From Bradyrhizobium lablabi (GTDB lineage: Bacteria > Pseudomonadota > Alphaproteobacteria > Rhizobiales > Xanthobacteraceae), in assembly GCF_018131005.1 (NCBI RefSeq), contig NZ_JAFCJK010000008.1, positions 248,001 to 312,000 of the forward strand: a DNA stretch of 64,000 nt, read 5' to 3'. This document shows, one piece after another, positions 37,575-46,678 of this stretch. The notes under the pieces are model-generated. The model did not search any database. It was given only the letters and a program-made list of their open reading frames with translations, and was not told the DNA's origin. Made by a program: the position numbers and the translations under genes. Position 1 is the first letter of the stretch. Each line of letters starts with the position of its first letter.

Positions 37575-37959
37575 TAACCCCGAGGCGGGATTCACCATCG
37601 TCGAGGTGCTGGTGGCGCTGGCGGTGGTGGCCGTCTCGATCGTCGCGATCGGCGCCGTGATGGCGGGCAACACGCGCGGCGTGCGAACATTGGAGCAACA
37701 CGTGGCGCTGATGCAGGCGGTACGCACATTGATGACGGTCGGCATTCCGCCGCGCGCGGAATTGCGCCCCGGCACGACGACGGGCCAGGCGGAGGGTTAT
37801 CGATGGGTTATCGATGTCGCTCCTCTCGGCAACGGCTGGGCGGTTTCCGACACAAAGACGGACTGGACCCCCGAGCTGGTGCGGATCCGGGTCCGATCGC
37901 CCGGCGGGACCATGTCCGATATTCGCACCGTCCGCCTGATGCGGAGGCCATCCGAATGA
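37555..37959 (+). CDS. gspI: Minor pseudopilin GspI
   Basis: A GTG at 37555, inside the end of gspH, gives 134 residues; an ATG at 37498 would overlap gspH more deeply. PEAG/FTIVEVLVALAVVAVSIVAI is the prepilin peptidase site and helix. The short globular domain fits GspI (YRWVIDVAPLGNGW). With GspJ and GspK it forms the tip complex that starts pseudopilus assembly. Confidence 0.87.
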   Translation: MTSPSTSNPEAGFTIVEVLVALAVVAVSIVAIGAVMAGNTRGVRTLEQHVALMQAVRTLMTVGIPPRAELRPGTTTGQAEGYRWVIDVAPLGNGWAVSDTKTDWTPELVRIRVRSPGGTMSDIRTVRLMRRPSE

Positions 37960-38684
37960 CCGTGGCGACGACCAGGACGCAGGAACGAGGCTTCACGCTC
38001 ATCGAGACCATCATCGCGCTGGCGCTGATGGGCCTGTTACTCTCGGCGCTGGCAAGCATCACGGCGCAATGGCTCCCGAGCTGGAACAGGGGTTTCGAAC
38101 GGATTCAGCGCAATGAGCTGACCGGCATCGCGCTGGAGCGGATCGGCGCCGATCTCGCCGCGGCTGAGTTCGTTCCCGCCACCCGCGACTCGCACGGTCC
38201 CCTGTTCGAGGGATCGGAACTGTCGGTCATGTTCGTACGAACCGCAGTGGGACCGAATGCGGGGCCGGGTCTCGACGTGGTCCATCTCGGTGAAACCAGG
38301 GATCGCGGTGAATTTGTTACTGTGCGCTCGCGGGCGCGCTTCACGCCGCTTCCGGACGGGGTATCGCTGGCGCAACAGACGCAGTTCGGCAATCCCGTCG
38401 TGCTGCTGCGCGCGCCTTATCGTCTGTCGTTCGCCTATGCCGGCCCCGACCGGAGTTGGAAGAACGTATGGAAGGGCGCCGACAGGTTGCCGGCGATGAT
38501 CCGGCTGACAGTGCGCGACGCCGTGAGCGAACGGGTGCTGTCGGTCTCGACCATTGCGCCGATCCACGTTCAGTTGCCGAGCAATTGCACTAAGCCGGAC
38601 GGCAACTGCGCCGACCGTGACCGCAATGCGGAGGATACCGCGGAGCAGGGGAAGCAGGATACGGCAGATCAGGGGAAGACGTGA
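37956..38684 (+). CDS. gspJ: Minor pseudopilin GspJ
   Basis: It begins at an ATG overlapping the gspI stop (ATGA). The 242-residue product has QERG/FTLIETIIALALMGLLLSAL as prepilin site and helix, then the GspJ-type beta domain. The C-terminal 30 residues contain two cysteines (NCTKPDGNC) and a repeated acidic pattern, AEQGKQDTADQGKT, which is an extension I do not know from well-studied GspJ proteins. Confidence 0.87.
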   Translation: MTVATTRTQERGFTLIETIIALALMGLLLSALASITAQWLPSWNRGFERIQRNELTGIALERIGADLAAAEFVPATRDSHGPLFEGSELSVMFVRTAVGPNAGPGLDVVHLGETRDRGEFVTVRSRARFTPLPDGVSLAQQTQFGNPVVLLRAPYRLSFAYAGPDRSWKNVWKGADRLPAMIRLTVRDAVSERVLSVSTIAPIHVQLPSNCTKPDGNCADRDRNAEDTAEQGKQDTADQGKT

Positions 38685-39598
38685 TGGCGTTGATCGGCAG
38701 GATGCGCCGTCCCGTCTCCGAGCGCGGCTTCGTAATCGTTGCGGTGCTCTGGCTCCTTGCGGCGCTGTCGTCGTTGGCCATGATCTTCGCGGCCTACCTC
38801 TCGGCCTCCGCACGGGCGCTGGCCGCCAACGACTTGGCATTGCAGACCGAAGCGCTGGTGTCGGCAAGCGTGGAACTGGCGGCCTATCAATTGACGCTAA
38901 CGGATGAGAAGGTGAGGCCGCCACGCGGTGCGCTTCATTTTCAGCTCGACGAGGCGAGCGTCGAGGTCGCCTATACATCGGAGGCGGCGCGTATCGATCT
39001 GAATTACGCGCCGAAGGATACGTTGGCCCGGCTGTTCGTGGTGCTGGGCGCCCGAAGGGACGCCGCCGCCGAATATGCCGATCGGATCGTTGGCTGGCGA
39101 ACCCGCCCGGTTCAGGGCAGTGAGAACACGGAGGCGGCGCGTTACAACGCACTCGGCTATTCCCCACGGCAGGGACTGTTCACGCATGTCAACGAGTTGG
39201 CGTTGGTTGCGGGCCTGCCAGCGGTGCTGGTTGATCGCGCCCTGCCGTTCGTGACCGTGTTCAACGGCTCTCCTGACGTCGATCCGGCAATCGCTGCACC
39301 GGAGACGATTGCCGCCACGCAGGACAAATCCGCGAACCAGCAGGACTGGTCGGGGAACCCCTCGGCTTCGCCGAACGACGCCGCCGCGAAGTCGCAATCT
39401 GCAGCCGCTACAAACCCAGCGTCGACCGCAAAGAGCCCGTGCTACCGGGTTGAGACAAACATCCGTTTCCGCAACGGTCGGCACACGACTTCGGCCGTGG
39501 TGTTCGCCCTCGGCGACAAGGTCGAGCCGTATCGCGTGCTGTCCTGGCAGGACGCCGTTGAATTGCGACATCCGGTTTCGCTTCGCGGGAGCAGGTGA
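38684..39598 (+). CDS. gspK: Minor pseudopilin GspK
   Basis: The ATG at 38684 shares its last base with the gspJ stop codon. The 304-residue product has SERG/FVIVAVLWLLAALSSLAMIF; GspK typically lacks Glu at +5, as here (Val-Ala), and caps the pseudopilus. IDLNYAPKDTLARLFVVLG and ADRIVGWRTRPVQG are the GspK helical domain segments. Residues about 205-250 are an Ala/Ser/Asn-rich low-complexity insertion. Confidence 0.88.
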   Translation: MALIGRMRRPVSERGFVIVAVLWLLAALSSLAMIFAAYLSASARALAANDLALQTEALVSASVELAAYQLTLTDEKVRPPRGALHFQLDEASVEVAYTSEAARIDLNYAPKDTLARLFVVLGARRDAAAEYADRIVGWRTRPVQGSENTEAARYNALGYSPRQGLFTHVNELALVAGLPAVLVDRALPFVTVFNGSPDVDPAIAAPETIAATQDKSANQQDWSGNPSASPNDAAAKSQSAAATNPASTAKSPCYRVETNIRFRNGRHTTSAVVFALGDKVEPYRVLSWQDAVELRHPVSLRGSR

Positions 39599-40671
39599 TG
39601 GCAATGTTTGCCGAGGCCCGACAATGGTTTGAGCAGTGGATCGCGGCCATTGCAACCGCGTTTGACGGCATCGCGGGCCGCTTTGCGCATAGCCGCGGCA
39701 TATTGCTCGAAGAAGGCGCCGATGGCGCTTTCACCGCCAATATCGCCGCGCCCAAGGACAATGCCGGAATGGACGCTTGTTCGTTCCGTCTCGATCGCGA
39801 TACGCCGCAGCCGTCATTGCCTGCGCATTTGCGGTCCGCGTTTGATGGAGCCCGCATCGAGGTGCGATTGCTGCCTGATCGAGTGGTGACCCGTCTGCTT
39901 GATTTCCCGAGCCGGGCTGCCGAATTCCTCGATGGCATGATCCGCGCGCAGGTCGACCGCCTGACGCCGTGGACGGCCGCCGATGCTGTGTTCGGCTGGA
40001 GCCCGCCGCAGCCGATCTCCAACGACCGCATCGAGGTCGCGTTCAGCGCGACATCGGCGACGCAGGTCCGACCACTGGTGGAACTGGCCAAGACGCTTGG
40101 CGCGATGTCAGTTGCTATTTCGGTTCCGGCTGTGGCCGGCGGCGGTGAGCCGGTCCACGTGACCTTGCTCGATCGACAATTGCGTGGTCTGGCCGGACCG
40201 AAAGTGCCCCGCTTTTTGCGCGTCGGTCTGGTCGCCGCGGGGATTGCCGCTGCCGCCGCACTGTTCCTGGACATCTATGTCGGCGGATGGCTGCAGTCGG
40301 AGCAGGAAGAGCTTCAGCAGAGGATTTCCCAGCGCCGCGCCGCGCTGCGCGTCGATACCAACGGTGCCGCGTCCGGATTGGGCTTGCTCGCGAAGCGCAA
40401 GCAGACCACGCCGTCGAGCGTCATGGTTCTGGAAGCGCTGTCGCGCGTGCTGCCTGACACGGCCTACGTCACGGAACTGCGTATCGAGGGAGACAAGATG
40501 CAGGTCGTCGGCATGACACCGGATGCTCCATCACTGATCCGTCTGATGGAACAGTCGCCGCAGTTCACCCGCGCCACCTTTTTCGCGCCGACCACGCGTG
40601 CTGCGAACGAGTCCACGGAGCGTTTCCACGTCGAAGCCCATATCACGGCTTATTTCGGATCCGGCTCATGA
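39598..40671 (+). CDS. gspL: Type II secretion assembly protein GspL
   Basis: The 357-residue protein starts at the ATG overlapping the gspK stop; a GTG three bases earlier is an alternative. The N-terminal half is an actin-like cytoplasmic domain that binds GspE (VVTRLLDFPSRAAEFLDGMIRAQVDRLTPW resembles the PilM/GspL block). A membrane helix follows at about 205-225 (LVAAGIAAAAALFLDIYV), then a PilN-like periplasmic domain with SSVMVLEALSRVLPDTAYVTELRIEGDKMQVVG. It connects the ATPase to the periplasmic parts. Confidence 0.85.
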   Translation: MAMFAEARQWFEQWIAAIATAFDGIAGRFAHSRGILLEEGADGAFTANIAAPKDNAGMDACSFRLDRDTPQPSLPAHLRSAFDGARIEVRLLPDRVVTRLLDFPSRAAEFLDGMIRAQVDRLTPWTAADAVFGWSPPQPISNDRIEVAFSATSATQVRPLVELAKTLGAMSVAISVPAVAGGGEPVHVTLLDRQLRGLAGPKVPRFLRVGLVAAGIAAAAALFLDIYVGGWLQSEQEELQQRISQRRAALRVDTNGAASGLGLLAKRKQTTPSSVMVLEALSRVLPDTAYVTELRIEGDKMQVVGMTPDAPSLIRLMEQSPQFTRATFFAPTTRAANESTERFHVEAHITAYFGSGS

Positions 40672-41234
40672 ATGCTTCGACCAGATCGCTCATGAGTATC
40701 AGCACCTCGCCGTTGGTCGCGGCGAGCAGCTATGTCGGACTAATGATCGTGTTCTTATTCCTGGTGGTATCGTTGCTGTCAGATATCGTCGGACAGCGCG
40801 CAGACGTGGCGGCGTCCGCGGCGTTGCTGGAGCAACTTGAGGGCCGCCGGCCCAAGGCCAACAGTGTGGCCGGTGAGGCCGCGGTGCCGACGGGGTCGGC
40901 GTATCTCGAGGGCGCAACCGTGACGGTTGCCGGCGCCACGCTGCTGCAGCGGGTATCGGGTGCGGTCACTCGGTTCGGAGGCAACGTCTTGTCGACCCAA
41001 CTCGACGTTCCCAAGACGCCAACCAAGGCCGGATTCATCAGCATGATCGCAAGCTGCGAGATCGAGCAGGCACAATTGCAGCAGGTGCTTTATGACCTCG
41101 AAGCCGGCATGCCATTCCTGTTCATCGACCAATTGGTGGTGCAGCCCACCGCCGATGAGGAAGCCGCAAAGAGCGAGCCACGCAAACTGCGTGTGTTGCT
41201 CGGCGTGTCCGGACAATGGCGAGGAGCCAAATGA
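40668..41234 (+). CDS. gspM: Type II secretion protein GspM
   Basis: It overlaps gspL by 4 bp (ATGA). The 188-residue bitopic protein has a membrane helix at about 22-44 (SYVGLMIVFLFLVVSLLSDIV), a coiled stretch, then a ferredoxin-like periplasmic domain (FISMIASCEIEQAQLQQVLYDLEAGMPFLFIDQLVV) typical of the GspM/PilO group that pairs with GspL. Confidence 0.85.
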   Translation: MNASTRSLMSISTSPLVAASSYVGLMIVFLFLVVSLLSDIVGQRADVAASAALLEQLEGRRPKANSVAGEAAVPTGSAYLEGATVTVAGATLLQRVSGAVTRFGGNVLSTQLDVPKTPTKAGFISMIASCEIEQAQLQQVLYDLEAGMPFLFIDQLVVQPTADEEAAKSEPRKLRVLLGVSGQWRGAK

Positions 41235-41869
41235 TACGACGCTTCCTGACCGTCCTTGCCGTGGGTAGCCTGTCGCTCCAATCCGCGCCGGCCGCCGTGA
41301 CCGATCCGTCCGGTGACGCGCTGGACGCGGGCCTGCTCGACGACACTCGTTTGGGCGGACCGGTGTTGACCTCGCCGCAGCCGTCCGAGCCGGTGACGAC
41401 GGTCCGGGCGCCTCCGCCGCAGGAACCGGCTGCGGCGCGGCCGCTCAGCGCCAATCCGTTGTGGGCCATTCCGCTGGCAAAACTGTCCAACACGCGCGAC
41501 CGCCCGGTGTTCTCGCCATCGCGGCGGCCACCGCCACCCGCGGTGGCCGAGGCTCCCGTCGTGTCGAGGCCGCCATCGCCGCGAAAGGCTGAGGCCGAGC
41601 CGCCGCAGCTATCGCTCGTCGGCACGATTGCGGGCGACGACGAGAGCTTCGGGATATTTCTTGATCAATCGAGCAAGGCCGCACTCCGCCTGAAGATCGG
41701 TGAGGATTTTCAGGGCTGGACGTTGCGGACGATCCAGGGACGTGAAGTCACGATGGTGAAGGACGAGCAGGGCGCGGTCATGACGATGCCGGCGCCTGGG
41801 AGGGAGGGCAGCGGTGAAGTTCGTCTCGTCCCAATCACGGCGCGGGCAGCACAGACCGCGCGTCATTAG
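41231..41869 (+). CDS. GspC/GspN-like periplasmic type II secretion protein
   Basis: The ATG at 41231 overlaps the gspM stop. The 212-residue product has a signal or anchor helix (FLTVLAVGSLSLQSAPAA), a long Pro/Ala-rich spacer (about 45-125), then an HR-like domain: LSLVGTIAGDDESFGIFLDQ and LKIGEDFQGWTLRTIQGREVTM. That pattern is what GspC uses to contact the secretin. No separate gspC is in the cluster, so this gene probably fills that role; annotation pipelines tend to call it GspN. It ends the plus-strand secretion operon. Confidence 0.75.
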   Translation: MIRRFLTVLAVGSLSLQSAPAAVTDPSGDALDAGLLDDTRLGGPVLTSPQPSEPVTTVRAPPPQEPAAARPLSANPLWAIPLAKLSNTRDRPVFSPSRRPPPPAVAEAPVVSRPPSPRKAEAEPPQLSLVGTIAGDDESFGIFLDQSSKAALRLKIGEDFQGWTLRTIQGREVTMVKDEQGAVMTMPAPGREGSGEVRLVPITARAAQTARH

Positions 41870-42092
41870 ATCTTGAGAAGCATATTGCAGCAGTCCTTCG
41901 CTCCCAACAGCTTGGTCCGATTGATCCGCGATGTACGTGCCGCGAGCCTTCGACAATGTGATCGTCGATAAAGAACGCCGCTACGGAAAGCTGCGACAAT
42001 CCGTCCATCTGTCACAAAACCGCATAGGAAGCCGACAATATTTCTGGCGGGCGCGGGACGAGCGTTCTTCGACGGCAAGAGTGAGTGGGGCG

Positions 42093-42881
42093 ATGATGAG
42101 CATGATGCGAGTGGTAGCCTGCCTTGCCGTGGTATCGGCGCTGGTTGGCGGGCGTTCCGCGAACGCCGGCGTTCTCGAGGAGGGAGCCGAGCGCTATCGG
42201 CCCTACATGATCGAGGGCATTGGCAGCGCGCTGGCTGGAGCGCGCGCGCTGCGTGAAAGCGCCGCCGCGGGTGATTTGGGCGGCGCAAAGAGAGCCTGGC
42301 TTTCGGCGCGGGCCGGCTGGGAGCGCTCGGAAGTGTTTACCACCGGATTCGTGCCTGAGCTCGATGCACAGATCGACGCCTGGCCGAACGCGGACAGCGG
42401 CTTCCACGCCATCGAGGCGAAATTGTTCGGCACCGGTTCGACCGACGTCGATGCGGACGCCGCGGCACTTGTCGAGCACCTGAATGATCTCCACTCCAAG
42501 CTCAGGGAGATGAAGCTCACGCCGCAAGGCCTGTTGGACGGCACCGCGCGGCTCGCTTACGAAGTCGGGGAAAGCAAGGCGGACGGGGGCGAATCTCGCA
42601 TCAGCGGCACCTCGCTCGACGACATGCGAAACAACATTGCCGGAATTGATTTCGCCTATCGCACGATCTTCTCCGCTGCACTCAACACGGCGGAAGGAAA
42701 GCTCGATGAATTGGTGACGAACCGCATCGACCAGCTCCACGCGATCGTTGCGACGCCGGACCTGCCGCATGTGGATATTCCCGATCTGCGCCGCGCCAGC
42801 GAGGAACTCGTCGTCGCATTGCAACTCGCATCAGCCAAGCTTGGCCTGCGGCGGCCGACGCTGGAGGCGCAGGTGCGATGA
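42093..42881 (+). CDS. Imelysin-family periplasmic protein (EfeO/EfeM type, M75)
   Basis: The ATG at 42093 (GTGGGGCG upstream) gives 262 residues with a signal peptide ending near SANAGV. YRPYMIEGIGSALAGARALRESAAAGDLGGAKRAWLSARAGWERSE is the opening of the EfeO imelysin domain, and FHAIEAKLFG carries the HxxE motif that is its presumed metal site. The cupredoxin domain of full EfeO is absent, so this is the EfeM form. It probably handles ferrous or ferric iron in the periplasm. The next gene, a dihaem peroxidase, overlaps it by 4 bp, so the two proteins are surely made together; efeU and efeB are not present. Confidence 0.85.
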   Translation: MMSMMRVVACLAVVSALVGGRSANAGVLEEGAERYRPYMIEGIGSALAGARALRESAAAGDLGGAKRAWLSARAGWERSEVFTTGFVPELDAQIDAWPNADSGFHAIEAKLFGTGSTDVDADAAALVEHLNDLHSKLREMKLTPQGLLDGTARLAYEVGESKADGGESRISGTSLDDMRNNIAGIDFAYRTIFSAALNTAEGKLDELVTNRIDQLHAIVATPDLPHVDIPDLRRASEELVVALQLASAKLGLRRPTLEAQVR

Positions 42882-44254
42882 CCCTGGTCCGGCTGCGGCT
42901 GGCAGGGCTTGCCTCCGCCCTCATCGCTACTGTGCTGCTCGGGCGCGCGCTGGCTTTTCCGGTCGATGGAAACCAGACCGTATTGCCCGCGACGACCGAG
43001 CTGAACGAGGATGCGCTCGACAAGCCGCGTGAAGTGTTCCAGTCGGAGCGGGCCGGCGTCAAATCATATCTCGTGAATCTCGGCGACCTCGCATTCAACT
43101 CGCCGGCGCTACTCGGGGAGGTGGCGCGGCAGGCCGGCATCAGTTGTGGCACTTGCCATGTCAATGGCGCGGGCAACGCCAAGTTCTTCATGCCGAAGAT
43201 GTCGAGCCGGCCAGGAACGTTCGATACGACGGGCCCGTTGTTCAATCCGAAGGCAAACAATCTCGTACTGGACCCCGTGCGGATTCCGAGCCTGCGCGGC
43301 GCCCGATATCTCGCGCCTTATGGTGCCGATGGCCGTTTCGCCTCGCTGCGCGACTTCGTGCACAATGTCATCACCAACGAGTTCGATGGCCCCGAGCCGT
43401 CGTCGGCAATCGTCAATGCAATCGTGGCCTACATTCAGGATATCGATTTCCTGCCCAATCCAAGCCTCAGTCCCGGCGGGCGATTGGTCGCCCAAACGAG
43501 CGAGTCCGAGCGCCGCGGCGAAGTGTTGTTTTCGAAGCCGTTTCCGCACGATGCGGCGATGAGCTGCGCAGGCTGCCACGTTCCGTCCGGCGGCTTCGTC
43601 GATCACCAGCAGCATGACGTCGGTTCGGGCGGCATGTTCAAGACGCCGACCCTGCGTAACGCGGATTTCAACGCGCCGTACTTTCACGATGGTCGCTTCG
43701 GCAATTTCGATCAAGTCGTTGACCATTTCGACCGCACTTTCGATCTCGGCCTGTCGGTGCAGGACAAACGCGACCTCGTCGCCTATCTCACAGCCGTCGG
43801 CGACGGTCTGCTGCCCTTCGAGCGCGATGGTGCGGGTGCAACGCTGAAAGAGATCAATGGCTTCAACACGGTGCTCGCGACGGCAATACCGTCCGGCGAC
43901 AAGGCAACTGTTGCGTTGGCGGTCGATACGATCGGCCGGGAGCTGCGCGAGCTCACCGAGCGATATCCGGATCGGAAGAACACCACCGTGTCAGGCGGCG
44001 AGCAACAGCGCGTGCTGGCGCGCAGCGGATTGAAGGAACTCGTGCTCACGCTTCGGCGAATCGAGATGGCCGTCGACGCCGGACGTAATGCCGACGCGGC
44101 AACGGAGTTCAGGAACTATCGCTATCTGATGGCCGCCGCGGTTCCGGCGTTGCTGGCGAGCGCCGAGCCCTGGTCTCTGTTCAATCAGAGTGTGCATGAC
44201 CAGCACTTCGCCGCGCTTCGTCAAGTCATGCAGTCGAAGCATCTGCCTCACTAA
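42878..44254 (+). CDS. Dihaem cytochrome c peroxidase/MauG-like protein
   Basis: The 458-residue exported protein has a signal peptide (to about residue 26) and two CxxCH sites, CGTCHVNG near 90 and CAGCHVPSGG near 230. PLFNPKANNLVLDPVRIPSLRGARYLAPYGADGRFASL and FKTPTLRNADFNAPYFHDGRFGNFDQVVDHF are family blocks around the haems. It extends about 100 residues beyond usual bacterial peroxidases after DLVAYLTAVGDG, with a helical C-terminal domain resembling the imelysin style. It probably oxidises a metal ion or a protein partner. It is translationally coupled with the EfeM gene. Confidence 0.87.
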   Translation: MTLVRLRLAGLASALIATVLLGRALAFPVDGNQTVLPATTELNEDALDKPREVFQSERAGVKSYLVNLGDLAFNSPALLGEVARQAGISCGTCHVNGAGNAKFFMPKMSSRPGTFDTTGPLFNPKANNLVLDPVRIPSLRGARYLAPYGADGRFASLRDFVHNVITNEFDGPEPSSAIVNAIVAYIQDIDFLPNPSLSPGGRLVAQTSESERRGEVLFSKPFPHDAAMSCAGCHVPSGGFVDHQQHDVGSGGMFKTPTLRNADFNAPYFHDGRFGNFDQVVDHFDRTFDLGLSVQDKRDLVAYLTAVGDGLLPFERDGAGATLKEINGFNTVLATAIPSGDKATVALAVDTIGRELRELTERYPDRKNTTVSGGEQQRVLARSGLKELVLTLRRIEMAVDAGRNADAATEFRNYRYLMAAAVPALLASAEPWSLFNQSVHDQHFAALRQVMQSKHLPH

Positions 44255-44499
44255 CAATCATCAACGCAATGTAGGACCGCGCTGCGCAACGCTCGCAGCA
44301 ATTGCTTCGCCGCGCTCGTTCGTGCATTTGCGGCCGGCGCGCGACCCGCTGTGCATCATCGCGAGTGAGCGTTGCGATGTCCTCGCCGCGAATTTGAATC
44401 GTTCGAAGTTTCTTGCGCGCTTTCACGCCAACGATAAGCGCGCGTCATGTTGTCGCATTAGGCAATGTGTCGCTAAGTGCAACCACCACGAGGTCGAAA

Positions 44500-46569
44500 A
44501 TGACTTTCAAGTACAAGATGAGTTGGCGAACCAGCACGGCGATCTGCGCCGTGTCCACTATGCTCGTCGCAACGGCGGCATACGCCGCTCAATACTCGGC
44601 CGGCCGAAGTGATTGGGACAAGCGTCCTCATCACAATCACCATGAGGGACAGAACAACGACCCAGGCAAGAACGGGGGCAACAACGATCACGGCGACCAG
44701 GGGAAGGATCCCTCCGACCAGGCGAAGACCGCTTCGCCGATCAAGCATGTCATTATCCTGATTGGCGAAAACCGTGGCCTCGACCACACGTTCGGCATCT
44801 ACAAGCCAAAGGGCAAGAAGCAGACGATCTCCAACCTGCTGTCGAAGGGAATCGTCAACGAAGACGGAACGCCGGGACCGAACTTCTCTCAGGCTCAGCA
44901 GTTTTCGGTTGCCGGCCAGCCTTCATTCTATATCGGCGCGCCGACGATCGCAAAGTCGCCCTATAACGCGACCAACACGATGCCGCAGCCAAACACCGCC
45001 GGCACGCCGAGCGCGCAGAGCGACACGTCGGCTCCGTTCAAGACCATCGCGGAAGCCGGTGTCGAGAAGGACATGGATCCCAGCGATCTCGACATCCTCA
45101 CGACCGGTTTCAGCAATTTGTCGAAGAACGTTCTTGATACTCGCGTTCCCGGCGCCGGCAGTCTGAGCGGACCATTCCCGCTGCAGGGACAGCAGATCAG
45201 CGACGACGACTACACCGGCGACACCAGTCATCGCTTCTATCAGGACGTCCAGCAGGAGGACTGCAGCGCCGCCAATGCGACCAAGAGCAACAACTCGGGG
45301 TGCTTGAACGATTTGTTCCCGTTCGTGATGGCGACTTATTCGAGCAGCAACAAGAGCATGGGCAACTCGATGGGCTTCTACAATGCTCAGCAGGGTCAGG
45401 CTCCTGTGCTGAAGATGCTCGCGGACCGTTTCACCCTCGGTGATAACTTCCACCAGTCGTTCCACGGCGGTACTGGCGCCAACCACTTCATGCTGGGCAC
45501 CGGCGATGCGGCCTTCTGGAGCGACGGCAAGGGCAATCCGACGGTGCCGCCGGCAAACTTGATCGCCAACCCAAATCCGGTGACAGGTACGGTCAATCGC
45601 TACACGGTTGACGGCAGTTTCAGCGATTGCTCGGACGTGTTCCAGCCCGGCGTCAAGCCGATCGTCACCTATCTCAGCAACTTGCCGTATGCGGCTGAGC
45701 CGAACTGCAAGCCCAACCACTACTACATGCTCAACAACACCGACCCGGGATATCTGCCGAACGGGGCGCTGGCGGGCGGCAACAGCCTTCCGCCATCGTC
45801 GGTTCGGACCATCGGCGATGCGCTGATGGAGAAAAATATCTCCTGGGCGTTCTATGGTGGCGCGTATAACGACGCCGTGGTGCTGTCCAACGCCGCGGTT
45901 GCCGCCAACCCATCGAAGCCCGATCTCAACGCCGCCGCGCTCGCCGATCCGGCGCACGCGCTCGGAGTCGACAATTGCCAGATCTGCAATCCGTTCCAGT
46001 ATGCGACCTCGATCATGGCCAATCCGGCTGTGCGCCAGGCCCATATGAAGGACACCGCGGATCTGATCACGGCGATCGAGAAAGGCAAGCTGCCGTCAGT
46101 GTCGTTCGGCAAGCCGGACACCCTGCTTGATGGCCATCCGGAGAGCTCGAAGGTGGATCTGTTCGAGGCCTATGTCCTGAACGTGCTCAATGCGCTGGAC
46201 AATAACCCCGAACTCAAGGCCGAGACCGCTGTGTTCGTCACATGGGACGAGGCCGGCGGCTACTGGGACTCCGGCTATACCCAGTCGATCGACTTCTTCG
46301 GCGACGGACCGCGTTTGCCGATCCTGATCCTCTCGCCCTATTCGACGGGCGGCAAGATCTACCACAACTACGGCGACCACGTTTCGTTGCTGAAGTTCAT
46401 CGAACGCAACTGGAATCTCCAGCCGCTCACGAACCGCAGCCGCGACAACCTGCCGAACCCGACGTACTCGAAGAACAATGAGTATGTGCCGACCAACAGT
46501 CCGGCGCTCGCCGATCTCTTCGATGCGTTCGACTTCAGCAAGCCGGTGACCTTGTCCTACACCGAGTGA
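44500..46569 (+). CDS. Secreted phosphoesterase of the phospholipase C/acid phosphatase family
   Basis: The 689-residue precursor starts after CGAGGTCG and has a signal peptide ending near AAYAAQ. A His/Asn/Asp-rich linker follows (residues about 43-75, with HHNHHEG). The catalytic domain starts with IKHVIILIGENRGLDHTFG (metal-binding Glu-Asn), has DNFHQSFHGGTGANHFMLG with the nucleophile region, and VTWDEAGGYWDSGY with the last metal ligands. The family hydrolyses phosphate esters or phospholipids outside the cytoplasm. Position after the secretion cluster makes it a likely type II secretion substrate. Confidence 0.88.
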   Translation: MTFKYKMSWRTSTAICAVSTMLVATAAYAAQYSAGRSDWDKRPHHNHHEGQNNDPGKNGGNNDHGDQGKDPSDQAKTASPIKHVIILIGENRGLDHTFGIYKPKGKKQTISNLLSKGIVNEDGTPGPNFSQAQQFSVAGQPSFYIGAPTIAKSPYNATNTMPQPNTAGTPSAQSDTSAPFKTIAEAGVEKDMDPSDLDILTTGFSNLSKNVLDTRVPGAGSLSGPFPLQGQQISDDDYTGDTSHRFYQDVQQEDCSAANATKSNNSGCLNDLFPFVMATYSSSNKSMGNSMGFYNAQQGQAPVLKMLADRFTLGDNFHQSFHGGTGANHFMLGTGDAAFWSDGKGNPTVPPANLIANPNPVTGTVNRYTVDGSFSDCSDVFQPGVKPIVTYLSNLPYAAEPNCKPNHYYMLNNTDPGYLPNGALAGGNSLPPSSVRTIGDALMEKNISWAFYGGAYNDAVVLSNAAVAANPSKPDLNAAALADPAHALGVDNCQICNPFQYATSIMANPAVRQAHMKDTADLITAIEKGKLPSVSFGKPDTLLDGHPESSKVDLFEAYVLNVLNALDNNPELKAETAVFVTWDEAGGYWDSGYTQSIDFFGDGPRLPILILSPYSTGGKIYHNYGDHVSLLKFIERNWNLQPLTNRSRDNLPNPTYSKNNEYVPTNSPALADLFDAFDFSKPVTLSYTE

Positions 46570-46678
46570 GCGTAGCCTCGCCTAGAAGCAAGTCCTAAAT
46601 CAGCGCCGGCCGAACCTATGGTTCGATCGGCGCTGCCATGTCTCCGCCTCCTCAAGAGTTGAAAGCCGAGTGCAAGCA

